Assembly: GCA_002439705.1 (NCBI GenBank)
Contig: DJPE01000086.1
Location: forward strand, 228-13,561
Direction: 5' to 3'
Source of the DNA: Christensenella sp. UBA6420
Lineage (GTDB): Bacteria; Bacillota; Clostridia; Christensenellales; DTU072
Length of the DNA stretch: 13,334 bases
This document shows positions 1-7,711 of this stretch, piece after piece. Every line of letters starts with the position of its first letter. Positions within the stretch are counted from its first letter, which is position 1. A program made the translations under genes and the position numbers. The notes beneath the pieces are model-generated. The model made no database searches, was not told the origin of the DNA, and saw only the letters and a list, made by a program, of their open reading frames with translations.

Positions 1-558
1 ATGCGTGTACCCCATATCCTTGACGTAGGGTACTAATTCGTCGGCTAACTGACGGTAAGAATAGAAATTGCCGTCGGCGTGTATTTTCCACGACCCTGCG
101 TGAACTTCGTAGATATTCATGGGCAGTTCGTAGCTGTTACGCCCCTTTCTTGCCGCAAGGTACTCGGAGTCGCCCCAGTCGTAGCCGTCTATGTCGTAAA
201 TTTTCGACGCGGTAGCGGGAGCGGTTTCGCTATGAGTTGCGTACGGGTCGGCTTTAAGCCTAATTACGTGGTCTACTCCCTGAATGGAATACTTGTAGTT
301 GTTGTAACGCTTTATTCCCCTGACGTATCCTTCCCAGATACCCGTCGTTCCGAGCCTTTCCATAGGGTTGGCGTCGCGGTTCCAGTCGTTAAAATCGCCC
401 ACTACGCTCACGCTTTCGGCGTTGGGCGCCCAGACTCTGAATCGCCACATACGTTTCTTATCCTTATGCACGGGAGTCACCGCAAAAAACTTGTACGATT
501 CGAAGTTCGTGCCTTCGTTGAACAAGTACACGGGATAATCATAAGTGTTCTTGGTCAT
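1..558 (-). CDS. glgB: 1,4-alpha-glucan branching enzyme, N-terminal part (cut by window edge)
   Basis: Cytoplasmic enzyme that moves alpha-1,4-glucan segments to make alpha-1,6 branch points in glycogen. Only the first 186 codons are present, with no stop codon, so the gene continues past the left edge; the family usually has more than 600 residues. Residues about 38-115 form the CBM48/E-set domain, with the typical VWAPN (42-46) and VVGDFNDW (52-59) stretches. NIYEVHAGSWK (148-158) marks the beginning of the GH13 barrel. The catalytic residues lie outside the window. The ATG at 558 has AAGGAG five bases upstream, placed across the ispE stop codon. Only 9 bp separate it from ispE, so the two genes are probably co-transcribed and perhaps translationally coupled. 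The family call is firm; GlgB rather than another CBM48-GH13 enzyme is inferred from the N-terminal pattern (FNEGTNFESYKFF, 13-25). Confidence 0.9.
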   Translation of the reverse strand, partial: MTKNTYDYPVYLFNEGTNFESYKFFAVTPVHKDKKRMWRFRVWAPNAESVSVVGDFNDWNRDANPMERLGTTGIWEGYVRGIKRYNNYKYSIQGVDHVIRLKADPYATHSETAPATASKIYDIDGYDWGDSEYLAARKGRNSYELPMNIYEVHAGSWKIHADGNFYSYRQLADELVPYVKDMGYTH

Positions 559-567
559 GTCCTCTCC

Positions 568-1386
568 TTAAAAGGTTGTTATCCTATATTTTTTACCCGC
601 CGACTTTTCGAGAGCCGACAGTTTTTCGTTAAAGACTTTCTCGTCGTATTCGTACCCGAACGTTCCGCTTCCGCTGCCCGTCATTCCGCAACGGAACCCC
701 ACCTTACTCAACGCGTCCAACGCGTCTTTGATTTCGGGCACCGATTTCACCGCGCCGTAATAAAGAGCGTTTACGGGAGTGAAATACTCTTTCGCGGCAA
801 GTTTTCTCATAATTTCGTCGCCGTCGGGATTTTCTCCCCCCAACGAGTCGTACAGGTCGAAACAAAGTTTAGTGCTTACCCCTTTTCCCGTTTCGACGAG
901 AACGAACTTCATTCCGTCGGGGATATTTACTTTTTCGACTTCCTTTCCTACCCCTTTCAGTCGGCAGGGGCAGTCGAGATACATAGGATAAACGTCGCTC
1001 CCTATCTCGGCAACTACCGCCGCGTCCGCCGTGAAATCGTAAAGTTTTTCCATTCCCTTAACTACCGCCGCCGCGTCCGCGGAAGAACCGCCCACGCCCG
1101 CCATTTCGGGTATGCGCTTTATTACGTCTATTCTTACTCCGCCGTCGAAATATCGTCCTTTAAGTAAATTAACGGCTTTTTTTACCGTATCCGTTTCGTA
1201 CGGACTCGGCTTTCCGTCGTAGCTTATCTCGACTGCGTCGGATTTTTCCATATACACGTCGTCGTAAAGCTCCACGGGAACTATCAGGGTGTCGAGAGAA
1301 TGTTTTTCTCCGACCTTTCCCGTGACTCCGAGAAAAAGATTCAGTTTCGCTCTCGCTTTAAGTTTAAGTACCTGCCTTTCTGCCAT
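568..1386 (-). CDS. ispE: 4-diphosphocytidyl-2-C-methyl-D-erythritol kinase (IspE)
   Basis: GHMP kinase that phosphorylates the 2-hydroxyl of CDP-methylerythritol with ATP in the MEP pathway to isopentenyl diphosphate. It has 272 residues, slightly short for the family. The N-terminal ARAKLNLFLGV (11-21) holds the conserved Lys14 and Asn16. The ATP loop at about 93-107 reads PEMAGVGGSSADAAA, a variant of the usual PxxAGLGGGSSDAAA. Asp131 in GSDVYP matches the catalytic Asp of the GADVP motif, and MTGSGSGTFG (235-244) is the C-terminal glycine loop. The ATG at 1386 is the only start that keeps the N-terminal motif. A consensus promoter lies so close that the leader would be only about 8 nt, and no good Shine-Dalgarno site is visible. 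glgB follows 9 bp downstream. IspE is much more likely than another GHMP kinase because of the N-terminal AKLNLFL motif. Confidence 0.93.
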   Translation of the reverse strand: MAERQVLKLKARAKLNLFLGVTGKVGEKHSLDTLIVPVELYDDVYMEKSDAVEISYDGKPSPYETDTVKKAVNLLKGRYFDGGVRIDVIKRIPEMAGVGGSSADAAAVVKGMEKLYDFTADAAVVAEIGSDVYPMYLDCPCRLKGVGKEVEKVNIPDGMKFVLVETGKGVSTKLCFDLYDSLGGENPDGDEIMRKLAAKEYFTPVNALYYGAVKSVPEIKDALDALSKVGFRCGMTGSGSGTFGYEYDEKVFNEKLSALEKSAGKKYRITTF

Positions 1387-1400
1387 AATTTACCTAACTC

Positions 1401-1430
1401 ATTATACATTACACACCGAACGCAGGTCAA
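1401..1430 (-). promoter_or_regulatory. Sigma-A-type promoter of ispE-glgB
   Basis: On the minus strand, -35 TTGACC (1425-1430) and a perfect -10 TATAAT (1401-1406) are separated by 18 bp. The predicted start near 1394 is only about 8 nt before the ispE ATG, implying an almost leaderless message. Confidence 0.75.
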
Positions 1431-1527
1431 CTGTAATTTCCAAAAAGTATTATGTAAATAATATATTAAACTCTGCGGAAAAGATTTGTCGAAACGATAC
1501 GGTCTCCGCTTTTCGGAAAAAACATAT

Positions 1528-1558
1528 AAAAAAACGGATTTCGTCAAAAAAATCCGTT
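1528..1558 (-). terminator. Intrinsic terminator after the TetR gene
   Basis: Inverted repeat AACGGATTT / AAATCCGTT (1533-1541 and 1550-1558) with an 8-nt loop. On the minus strand it is followed at once by a run of seven T. It lies 30 bp after the regulator stop codon and so separates the regulator from ispE. Confidence 0.8.
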
Positions 1559-1587
1559 CTTCGTTTTTTAATAAAAATCGCCTGTTT

Positions 1588-2166
1588 TTAATTGTGTTTT
1601 TCGATAAATCTTTCGGCGTTTATTAGTAGTTTTACGTAACTTACCATCTGTTCTTCGGTATAATTTTTCCCTTCGTCGAGCCACCATTTTATCGCGAAAA
1701 CTATGCTTGCGGAACAATATTCTCCGTATAGTCCGGCAGGGATAGGCACGACGTCGTCGGTAGCCGCCTTATCGGAAAAATAACCCGATATTATTCTTTG
1801 AATAATAAATACGCCCTTTCCGTCCTTTTCGTTAAAAAGATTTTCCACTATAGCGCGATTTTTTTCGATAAAGAATATAGTAAGTCTCGTCAGCTTGTCT
1901 ATATCTTCGTCGGTGACTTCTTTATCTATTTTTACCCTTTCCGAAAAAGCCCCCATAAGCTCTTTTACGCAAAATCTCAAAAGGTCGTCTTTATCTTCGA
2001 AATAGTTATAAAAAGTCACTCTCTGAACTTTCGCTTTTTCGCAGATTTCCACCACGGATATATCTCCGTAACTTCTTTCCGACATAAGAGAGGTCAAAGC
2101 TCTCGTCAACGCGTCGTAATTTTTTCGCGTAGGCGCGGTCACTCGTCTTTCGTTTTCTTTTTTCAT
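1588..2166 (-). CDS. TetR/AcrR-family transcriptional regulator
   Basis: DNA-binding regulator of 192 residues, the usual length for the family. Residues about 12-63 form the TetR_N domain: an initial helix (TRKNYDALTRALTSLM), then the helix-turn-helix in ISVVEICEKAKVQRVTFYNYFEDKDDL (36-62, quoted here only as a location: ICEKAKVQRVTFYNYF is the core). The C-terminal half (about 75-190) is helical and resembles the ligand domain of DhaS-like or TetR_C_33-type regulators, with a Trp pair near 146. The ligand cannot be told. The ATG at 2166 has AAGGAG about 7 nt upstream. The gene has its own promoter and terminator. It could control itself, ispE-glgB or the acylhydrolase gene just upstream; no clear shared palindrome was found to decide this. 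Confidence 0.88.
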   Translation of the reverse strand: MKKENERRVTAPTRKNYDALTRALTSLMSERSYGDISVVEICEKAKVQRVTFYNYFEDKDDLLRFCVKELMGAFSERVKIDKEVTDEDIDKLTRLTIFFIEKNRAIVENLFNEKDGKGVFIIQRIISGYFSDKAATDDVVPIPAGLYGEYCSASIVFAIKWWLDEGKNYTEEQMVSYVKLLINAERFIEKHN

Positions 2167-2230
2167 AGCTTTCTCCTTGCGAACAATTTTTACGCTTTAC
2201 GGCAATTATCCGAAAGTTAAATCCGAAAAA

Positions 2231-2259
2231 AATCTATCACAAAACCGAACCGTTGTCAA
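2231..2259 (-). promoter_or_regulatory. Promoter of the TetR-family gene
   Basis: Minus strand: consensus -35 TTGACA (2254-2259), 17-bp spacer, -10 TAGATT (2231-2236), with TG one base upstream of the -10 (extended -10). It lies only about 15 bp after the stop of the upstream acylhydrolase gene, so some read-through from that gene is also possible. Confidence 0.65.
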
Positions 2260-2274
2260 CGCCTAATAATGTTA

Positions 2275-3693
2275 TTATGCGAACAGATTTTTGAAAAACT
2301 CCGCAAAATCGACTTTCAACGCTTCGTCGAGATAAGCAAAGGTTTCTCTTTCGGTTTCGTTTTTGAAATCGCACCCGCATTCGCCGTGATTCTTTACGGG
2401 TACGCTTACTACATAGCGGCTGTCGGACTTGTTTGCGGATTCGGTAAACACCTTGTCGGTATTGTTGAGCGTCGCGCTGTAATAAGGCACGGTTCCGTCG
2501 CCCTGCATATCGCTGCCGGTTCTTACAAACTTGTCGTTTTCGATATACACTGCCGTAGTGGTTTTCGTCCCCACTCCCGCAAAATAGTAAGTCGGAACTA
2601 AGGTCGAAGCGTGCGCTTTGCCGTTTTCGGTGTCGACGTAAAAACTATCCCAGTATTCGCCCAAATCGTCCACGAAACATTTTACTTTCGAGCCGTCGTC
2701 GGTATACGACCACTTACGGGTCTTGTAAAAAGATAACAGTTCTTCTCTCGTTTTTACGGGGCGACCGTCTATATAAAGAAAACTCTTGTTTCCTTCGCAA
2801 TAAGGTGTGTCGAACATTTCGGGCGACGGCAGAAGCTGCGCTATCGTGGGTATATGCATACCGAGCGGCGTGAACTGTTCGGCAAAAACGCGGTCGATTT
2901 CGCTTCTTATGCCGCTCCCCAGCAAAGGTATTTTATCAACGATATCGTAAAGCATCTGCGCCATGCCTTCGAAGTCTTCCAACGTGGTCAACGCACTGAG
3001 AGAACCGTACATAGGTCCCGCATAGGACAGATGAGCTATGGTTTTGTTACGATTTGCTTCGCTTCTCGCAAGGTAGTTTGCAATGACCACGTTACCCATA
3101 CTGTGACCTATAAGGACAACTTTGTCGTAGCCTTTTTCGTTAATGAACTTTTCAAGATTGGCGGCACTTATTCTGTTGTCTATACGCCAGTCGTAGTTGT
3201 AAATCCTTATATCCGCACCCGAATTTTTGTAGCGGGCGTTGACGGCTTCGTAGGCTCTCTGGAAAGAACGGAGCGCGCCGTATTTATGCCCCGTTTCGCA
3301 GGTGTCGAAATCGGCGGGAACGACGTGCTTATTGACGGGTACGCCGTTTTCGTCCATGGCTATCTGATTGAAAATACTGTCGGGCGAATTGCTTAAAATA
3401 TCTCCGAGCATATTTTCCGACAACGCCGTCACTGCAAAATCCCCTATCATCGACATCATCGTGCTTTCGTCGGACATATCCATAATGTTCCATTCCGACA
3501 CGAAGGGGTCCCACACGGGCTTCCCTTTTTCTTCGTTGATAAGACCGCTCGCAAGAAGTCCCGGCAAGAAAATAATAGCTTTCTTTTCTTTATATTTAAC
3601 GACGTTACTTATTATAAGCAACGCTAACGCCGCAATCAACAAAAGGACGATAATAATCTTTACGATACCTTTCAACACGTTAATAGCTTTCAT
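2275..3693 (-). CDS. Membrane-anchored LCAT-like alpha/beta hydrolase (putative acyltransferase or phospholipase)
   Basis: Predicted serine acylhydrolase of 472 residues resembling the lecithin:cholesterol acyltransferase family. Residues 8-31 form one hydrophobic segment, probably an uncleaved anchor that places the enzyme outside the membrane. FLPGLLASGL (42-51) resembles the oxyanion-loop region, YNYDWR (165-170) is a family marker, and GHSMG (196-200) contains nucleophile Ser198. GDGTVPYYSA (398-407) gives Asp399, and His436 in KNHGEC completes a plausible triad. LCAT-like proteins act on phospholipids or other esters; the substrate here cannot be read. The ATG at 3693 is preferred over an in-frame TTG at 3750: GGAG lies 7 nt upstream of the ATG, and the TTG falls inside a probable -35 box. 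No clear terminator separates it from the TetR gene. The family call is good; the reaction is uncertain. Confidence 0.82.
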   Translation of the reverse strand: MKAINVLKGIVKIIIVLLLIAALALLIISNVVKYKEKKAIIFLPGLLASGLINEEKGKPVWDPFVSEWNIMDMSDESTMMSMIGDFAVTALSENMLGDILSNSPDSIFNQIAMDENGVPVNKHVVPADFDTCETGHKYGALRSFQRAYEAVNARYKNSGADIRIYNYDWRIDNRISAANLEKFINEKGYDKVVLIGHSMGNVVIANYLARSEANRNKTIAHLSYAGPMYGSLSALTTLEDFEGMAQMLYDIVDKIPLLGSGIRSEIDRVFAEQFTPLGMHIPTIAQLLPSPEMFDTPYCEGNKSFLYIDGRPVKTREELLSFYKTRKWSYTDDGSKVKCFVDDLGEYWDSFYVDTENGKAHASTLVPTYYFAGVGTKTTTAVYIENDKFVRTGSDMQGDGTVPYYSATLNNTDKVFTESANKSDSRYVVSVPVKNHGECGCDFKNETERETFAYLDEALKVDFAEFFKNLFA

Positions 3694-3721
3694 ATTTTGC
3701 TCCAAAAAAATAGTTATATTT

Positions 3722-3750
3722 ATTTTACTAAATTTTTTAACGCTTTTCAA
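3722..3750 (-). promoter_or_regulatory. Probable promoter of the LCAT-like gene
   Basis: Minus strand: -35 TTGAAA (3745-3750), 17-bp spacer, -10 TAAAAT (3722-3727), giving a leader of about 22 nt before the ATG at 3693. The region is AT-rich, so chance matches are possible. Confidence 0.5.
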
Positions 3751-3778
3751 TAGTTTTTCTAAAATAAACGCAAAATAG

Positions 3779-3820
3779 GAGTTACGGTATCCGAAATATA
3801 TATTTCAAGGATACAAACTC
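3779..3820. repeat. Long imperfect palindrome in the divergent gap
   Basis: Arms GAGTT, GTATCC and GAAATAT pair with ATATTTC, GGATAC and AACTC. The centre GAAATATATATTTC (3793-3806) is a perfect 14-bp palindrome. Small unpaired pieces remain (ACG, AA, A). No T-tract follows on either strand, so an operator or cruciform is likelier than a terminator. It lies about 30 bp upstream of the LCAT-gene -35. Confidence 0.55.
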
Positions 3821-3874
3821 AAATTTTATAAATTGCAGAAAAACGCCGCACATCATCGACGCCGCGACAATTAA

Positions 3875-3913
3875 AACGGCGGGTATATCAATTCGCAACG
3901 GCGGATATATCAA
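3875..3913 (+). promoter_or_regulatory. 17-bp direct repeat upstream of the nifJ promoter
   Basis: AACGGCGGGTATATCAA (3875-3891) is repeated as AACGGCGGATATATCAA (3897-3913), differing at one base, with a 22-bp period (about two helical turns). The copies end 37 bp before the nifJ -35, a spacing that fits activator binding sites. The rest of the 3694-4051 gap shows no gene. Confidence 0.5.
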
Positions 3914-3950
3914 AAATAATCATTGCGGAACGGGAAATTAACTTTTAGCC

Positions 3951-3979
3951 TTGACTTTATTTAGGATAGTATATATAAT
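3951..3979 (+). promoter_or_regulatory. Promoter of nifJ
   Basis: -35 TTGACT (3951-3956), 17-bp spacer, perfect -10 TATAAT (3974-3979). The predicted start is near 3986, giving a leader of about 66 nt that ends in a GGAGG ribosome site 7 nt before the ATG. Confidence 0.8.
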
Positions 3980-4051
3980 TGTTAAAGAGTATTTCTATAT
4001 ACGAAACGAAAACAAACATCAAACGAAATATACTTTCAAACGGAGGTCCAG

Positions 4052-7000
4052 ATGAGTAAAAAAATGACAATTGACGGGAATACCGCCGCGGCTCACGTAG
4101 CTTATGCGTTCAGCGAAGTAGCGGCTATATATCCTATCACTCCTTCCTCCCCCATGGCGGAAAACTCTGACGAGTGGGCTGCTCAGGGCAGGAAAAATAT
4201 GTTCGGACAGGAACTGCGTATTGCAGAAATGCAGTCGGAAGCAGGTGCCGCGGGAGCCGTTCACGGTTCTCTTTGCGCAGGCGCTCTGACCACCACTTTC
4301 ACCGCGTCGCAAGGTCTTCTCCTTATGATACCGAACATGTACAAAATAGCGGGCGAACTTATGCCCTGCGTATTCCACGTATCGGCAAGAGCTTTGGCGG
4401 CTCACGCTCTTAACATATTCGGCGACCACGCCGACGTAATGGCGTGCAGACAGACCGGTTTTGCTATGCTTTGCAGCAACTCGGTTCAGGAAGTTATGGA
4501 CCTTGCGTTGGTTTCCCATCTCGCCACCCTTAAATCCAAAGTTCCGTTCCTGCACTTCTTCGACGGTTTCCGTACCAGTCACGAAGTAAGCAAGATCGAC
4601 GTCATCGACTACGAAGACATGAAGAAGCTCGTCGATATGAACGACGTACGCGATTTCAAAAACCGCGCGCTCAACCCCGAACACCCCGTTCAGAAAGGTA
4701 CCGCGCAAAACGGAGATATCTACTTCCAGAACAGAGAAGCCTGCAACGTTTATTACGACAGAGTTCCCGAAATCGTGGAAGGCTGCATGAAACAGGTCGA
4801 ATCGATTACCGGCAGAAAATATAACCTTTTCGACTACTACGGAGCCGCCGACGCGGAAAAAGTAATAGTTATGATGGGCTCCGGATGCGAAGCCTGCGAA
4901 GAAACCGTAGATTATATCAACGCTCGCGGCGGAAAAGTAGGCTTGGTTAAAGTAAGACTTTATCGTCCGTTCAGAGCAGACAAACTTAAAGAAGCTATCC
5001 CCGCCACCGCAAAATACGTCACCGTACTCGACAGAACGAAGGAACCCGGCTCTCTCGGCGAACCCTTGTATCTCGACGTTTGCTCCGCGCTCCGCAACGA
5101 AAAGTTCGTCATCTTAGGCGGTCGTTACGGTATGGGCAGCAAAGAATTCAACCCCACCATGATAGCGAGCGTATACGCTAATATGGGCGCTGCCAATAAG
5201 GACCACTTCACCGTAGGTATAAACGACGACGTAAGCCACACTTCTCTCCCCATGGGCGAATTCGTCAACGCCGCTCCCGAAGGTTCTATCTGCTGTAAGT
5301 TCTACGGATTAGGTTCCGACGGTACCGTAGGCGCGAACAAGAACTCCATTAAGATTATCGGCGACCACACCGACAAATACGCGCAAGGTTACTTCCACTA
5401 CGACTCCAAAAAGTCGGGCGGTATCACTATAAGCCACTTACGTTTCGGCGACAAGCCCATTAAGAGTAGTTACCTAATAGACCACGCCGACTTCGTCGCT
5501 TGCCACTGCCCGAGCTATATTTATCGTTACGATATGTTGTCCGACCTTAAAGAAGGCGGCACCTTCCTTATCAACAGCATCTGGACTCCCGAAGAAATGG
5601 ATAAAGAACTCCCCGCCTGCGTCAAGAACGCCATCGCGAAAAAGCATATCAAGTTCTTCACGCTCGACGGTAACAAGGTCATCGCTTCCATAGGAGCTAC
5701 CAAGGGCGTAAACACCGTTATGCAGGCTGCGTTCTTCAAACTTACCGAAGTTATTCCTTACGCACAAGCCGAAGAATATATGAAACAGGCAATAAAGAAG
5801 ACCTACGGAAAGAAAGGCGACGCGGTAGTAAATATGAACTACGCCGCAGTAGACGGAGCTATCGCAAATCTCGTAGAAGTCAAATACCCCGAATCCTGGG
5901 CTACCACCACCGAAGGCGCACCCATGGTAGAAGTTAAGGGTACCGACTACTTCAAGACCGTCGTCAACCCCATTCTTTGCCAAAAGGGCGACACCCTTCC
6001 CGTAAGCGCGTTCAATGCGGACGGTTCCGTACCCGTAGGCACGACCAAGTACGAAAAACGCGGTACCGCGGTTAAGGTTCCCGTCTGGGATATCGACAAG
6101 TGTATCCAATGTAACCGTTGCGCGCTCGTCTGCCCGCACGCTGCAATCAGACCCGTCTTGAAGACCGAAGCTCAGCTCGCCGACAAGCCCGCTACCTTTA
6201 TCACCAAGAAGGCTATCCCCGCTAAGTTCGGCGCATATCAATACAGAATTCAGGTCAGCCCCTACGACTGTACCGGATGCGGAAGCTGCGCCAACGTTTG
6301 CCCCTCCAAAGAGAAAGCTCTCAAAATGGTTCCCATCGCTCAGGCTATCGAACAGGAAGCCGCAAACTGGGAATACGCTGAAGCTCTCCCCGAAAACGAT
6401 AAAGTATATAACACCAACTCCGTCAAGGAAAGTATGTTCAGCAAACCTTTGTTCGAATTCTCCGGCGCATGCGCAGGCTGCGGCGAAACTCCTTACGTCA
6501 AGCTGGTCACTCAACTCTTCGGCGACAGAATGATAGTGGCTAACGCTACCGGATGTTCTTCCATCTACGGCGGTTCCGCTCCTACCTGTCCCTACACCGT
6601 CAACGATAAGGGTCACGGTCCCGCATGGGCTAACAGCTTGTTCGAAGACAACGCCGAATTCGGCTACGGCATGAATCTCGCTATCACTCACAGAAGGAAC
6701 AAGATAGAAGAAGAAATGCGCGCAGCTTCCGACTCCGTCAGCGAAAAGACCAACGCCGCTTTCAGCGAATGGATAGCTAACAGAGAAGACGCCGAAAAGA
6801 GTCAAGTAGCTACCGAGCACGTTCTCGAAGCTATCGAAAACGAAACCTCTTGTCCCGAAATCATGGCGGAAATCAAAGCCAACGCAGACTGCCTTGCCAA
6901 GAAGTCGGTATGGATATTCGGCGGCGACGGATGGGCGTACGACATCGGTTACGGCGGCGTAGACCACGTACTCGCTATGGACGAAGACGTCAATATTCTC

Positions 7001-7546
7001 GTACTCGACACCGAAGTGTACAGCAACACCGGCGGACAGGCAAGCAAGTCCACTCCTACCGGTTCTATCGCGAAATTCGCCGCAAGCGGAAAGAGAACGA
7101 AAAAGAAAGACCTCGGTATGATGGCTATGAGTTACGGTTACGTTTACGTAGCGCAAGTTAATATGGGTAGCAACCCCGAACAGGTAGTAAAGGCTATGAA
7201 AGAAGCCGAAGCTTACCACGGACCTTCCCTTATCATAGCTTACGCTCCCTGTATCAACCACGGTATCAATATGAGCAACTCTATCGCCGAAATGAAAAAG
7301 GCGGTCGACTGCGGATATTGGCAGACCTACCGTTACAACCCCGAACTCGCTGGAGAAGGCAAGAACCCCTTTATTCTCGACAGCAAAGACCCGACCGAAG
7401 ACTATATGACCTTCCTTGCGGGCGAAACCAGATACGCCAGCCTTAAAAAACTCTTCCCCGCTCAGGCTGAAAAGTTGTTCGAAAAGAACGAAAAAGAAGC
7501 CAACGAAAGAAGAGAAAGATATAAAGAAATGGCTAAGAACGACTAA
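4052..7546 (+). CDS. nifJ: Pyruvate:ferredoxin (flavodoxin) oxidoreductase, single-chain homodimer type
   Basis: Cytoplasmic enzyme that oxidises pyruvate with CoA to acetyl-CoA and CO2, passing electrons to ferredoxin or flavodoxin; central to anaerobic energy metabolism. At 1164 residues it is full length for the fused form. Order: N-terminal pyruvate-binding domain with YPITPSSP (27-34, Thr30); CoA-binding and gamma domains (about 260-630); EKR linker (668-670); two 4Fe-4S motifs, Cys684/687/690/694 and Cys740/743/746/750; and the C-terminal TPP domain. That domain holds the proximal-cluster cysteines Cys807, Cys810, Cys835 and Cys1067, with GDG (958-960) and NTGG (992-995) of the TPP/Mg site. 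All expected ligands are present. GGAGG lies 7 nt before the ATG. It stands alone between its own promoter and terminator. Codon use is strongly biased (CCC, GAA, AAC), fitting high expression. Confidence 0.98.
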   Translation: MSKKMTIDGNTAAAHVAYAFSEVAAIYPITPSSPMAENSDEWAAQGRKNMFGQELRIAEMQSEAGAAGAVHGSLCAGALTTTFTASQGLLLMIPNMYKIAGELMPCVFHVSARALAAHALNIFGDHADVMACRQTGFAMLCSNSVQEVMDLALVSHLATLKSKVPFLHFFDGFRTSHEVSKIDVIDYEDMKKLVDMNDVRDFKNRALNPEHPVQKGTAQNGDIYFQNREACNVYYDRVPEIVEGCMKQVESITGRKYNLFDYYGAADAEKVIVMMGSGCEACEETVDYINARGGKVGLVKVRLYRPFRADKLKEAIPATAKYVTVLDRTKEPGSLGEPLYLDVCSALRNEKFVILGGRYGMGSKEFNPTMIASVYANMGAANKDHFTVGINDDVSHTSLPMGEFVNAAPEGSICCKFYGLGSDGTVGANKNSIKIIGDHTDKYAQGYFHYDSKKSGGITISHLRFGDKPIKSSYLIDHADFVACHCPSYIYRYDMLSDLKEGGTFLINSIWTPEEMDKELPACVKNAIAKKHIKFFTLDGNKVIASIGATKGVNTVMQAAFFKLTEVIPYAQAEEYMKQAIKKTYGKKGDAVVNMNYAAVDGAIANLVEVKYPESWATTTEGAPMVEVKGTDYFKTVVNPILCQKGDTLPVSAFNADGSVPVGTTKYEKRGTAVKVPVWDIDKCIQCNRCALVCPHAAIRPVLKTEAQLADKPATFITKKAIPAKFGAYQYRIQVSPYDCTGCGSCANVCPSKEKALKMVPIAQAIEQEAANWEYAEALPENDKVYNTNSVKESMFSKPLFEFSGACAGCGETPYVKLVTQLFGDRMIVANATGCSSIYGGSAPTCPYTVNDKGHGPAWANSLFEDNAEFGYGMNLAITHRRNKIEEEMRAASDSVSEKTNAAFSEWIANREDAEKSQVATEHVLEAIENETSCPEIMAEIKANADCLAKKSVWIFGGDGWAYDIGYGGVDHVLAMDEDVNILVLDTEVYSNTGGQASKSTPTGSIAKFAASGKRTKKKDLGMMAMSYGYVYVAQVNMGSNPEQVVKAMKEAEAYHGPSLIIAYAPCINHGINMSNSIAEMKKAVDCGYWQTYRYNPELAGEGKNPFILDSKDPTEDYMTFLAGETRYASLKKLFPAQAEKLFEKNEKEANERRERYKEMAKND

Positions 7547-7560
7547 TCAATCGTTAAAAC

Positions 7561-7597
7561 AAACGCCGCGTCCCCTTTTGGAACGCGGCGTTTTCTT
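7561..7597 (+). terminator. Intrinsic terminator of nifJ
   Basis: GC-rich stem AACGCCGCGT / ACGCGGCGTT around a CCCCTTTTGG-type loop, followed by TTTTCTTT on the plus strand. It starts 14 bp after the stop codon. Confidence 0.9.
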
Positions 7598-7643
7598 TAC
7601 TCAAAAAATAATTTAACTATATCATTATAATGATACGCTAAAA

Positions 7644-7668
7644 GAACTCGGACGATAAATCCGAGTTC
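7644..7668 (-). terminator. Second hairpin between convergent genes, probable lipoprotein-gene terminator
   Basis: Perfect 9-bp inverted repeat GAACTCGGA / TCCGAGTTC (7644-7652 and 7660-7668). On the minus strand TTTTAG follows; on the plus strand TCTTTCT follows. It lies 43 bp after the lipoprotein stop codon and may work in both directions. Confidence 0.65.
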
Positions 7669-7711
7669 TCTTTCTAAAAAATTTAATCACAAAATATCAG
7701 CTTTTCTGTTC

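Noticed and set aside
79..1167. 362-codon plus-strand frame across glgB and ispE
   Set aside because: It crosses two well-supported minus-strand genes and their junction, and its product has no recognisable motif.
3694..3750. Upstream extension of the LCAT-like gene to a TTG at 3750
   Set aside because: The TTG lies in a probable -35 box, no ribosome site precedes it, and the ATG at 3693 has GGAG at good spacing directly before the membrane anchor.
3843..3880. A further hairpin-linker array in the nifJ upstream gap
   Set aside because: ACGCCGC and CGGCG segments can pair and an AATTAAA lies between them, but the 7-nt linkers do not recur, so it does not fit the array pattern.
5474..7261. 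595-codon open frame on the minus strand inside nifJ
   Set aside because: It is opposite a complete, fully motif-supported enzyme gene. Strong codon bias there leaves the antisense frame free of stops; the product shows no domain pattern and no ribosome site was noted.
7620..7635. Perfect palindrome TATCATTATAATGATA as a Fur/PerR-type box
   Set aside because: It lies between two terminators of convergent genes, away from any promoter, and the half-sites are in the wrong order for a Fur box. An AT palindrome of this size may be chance.
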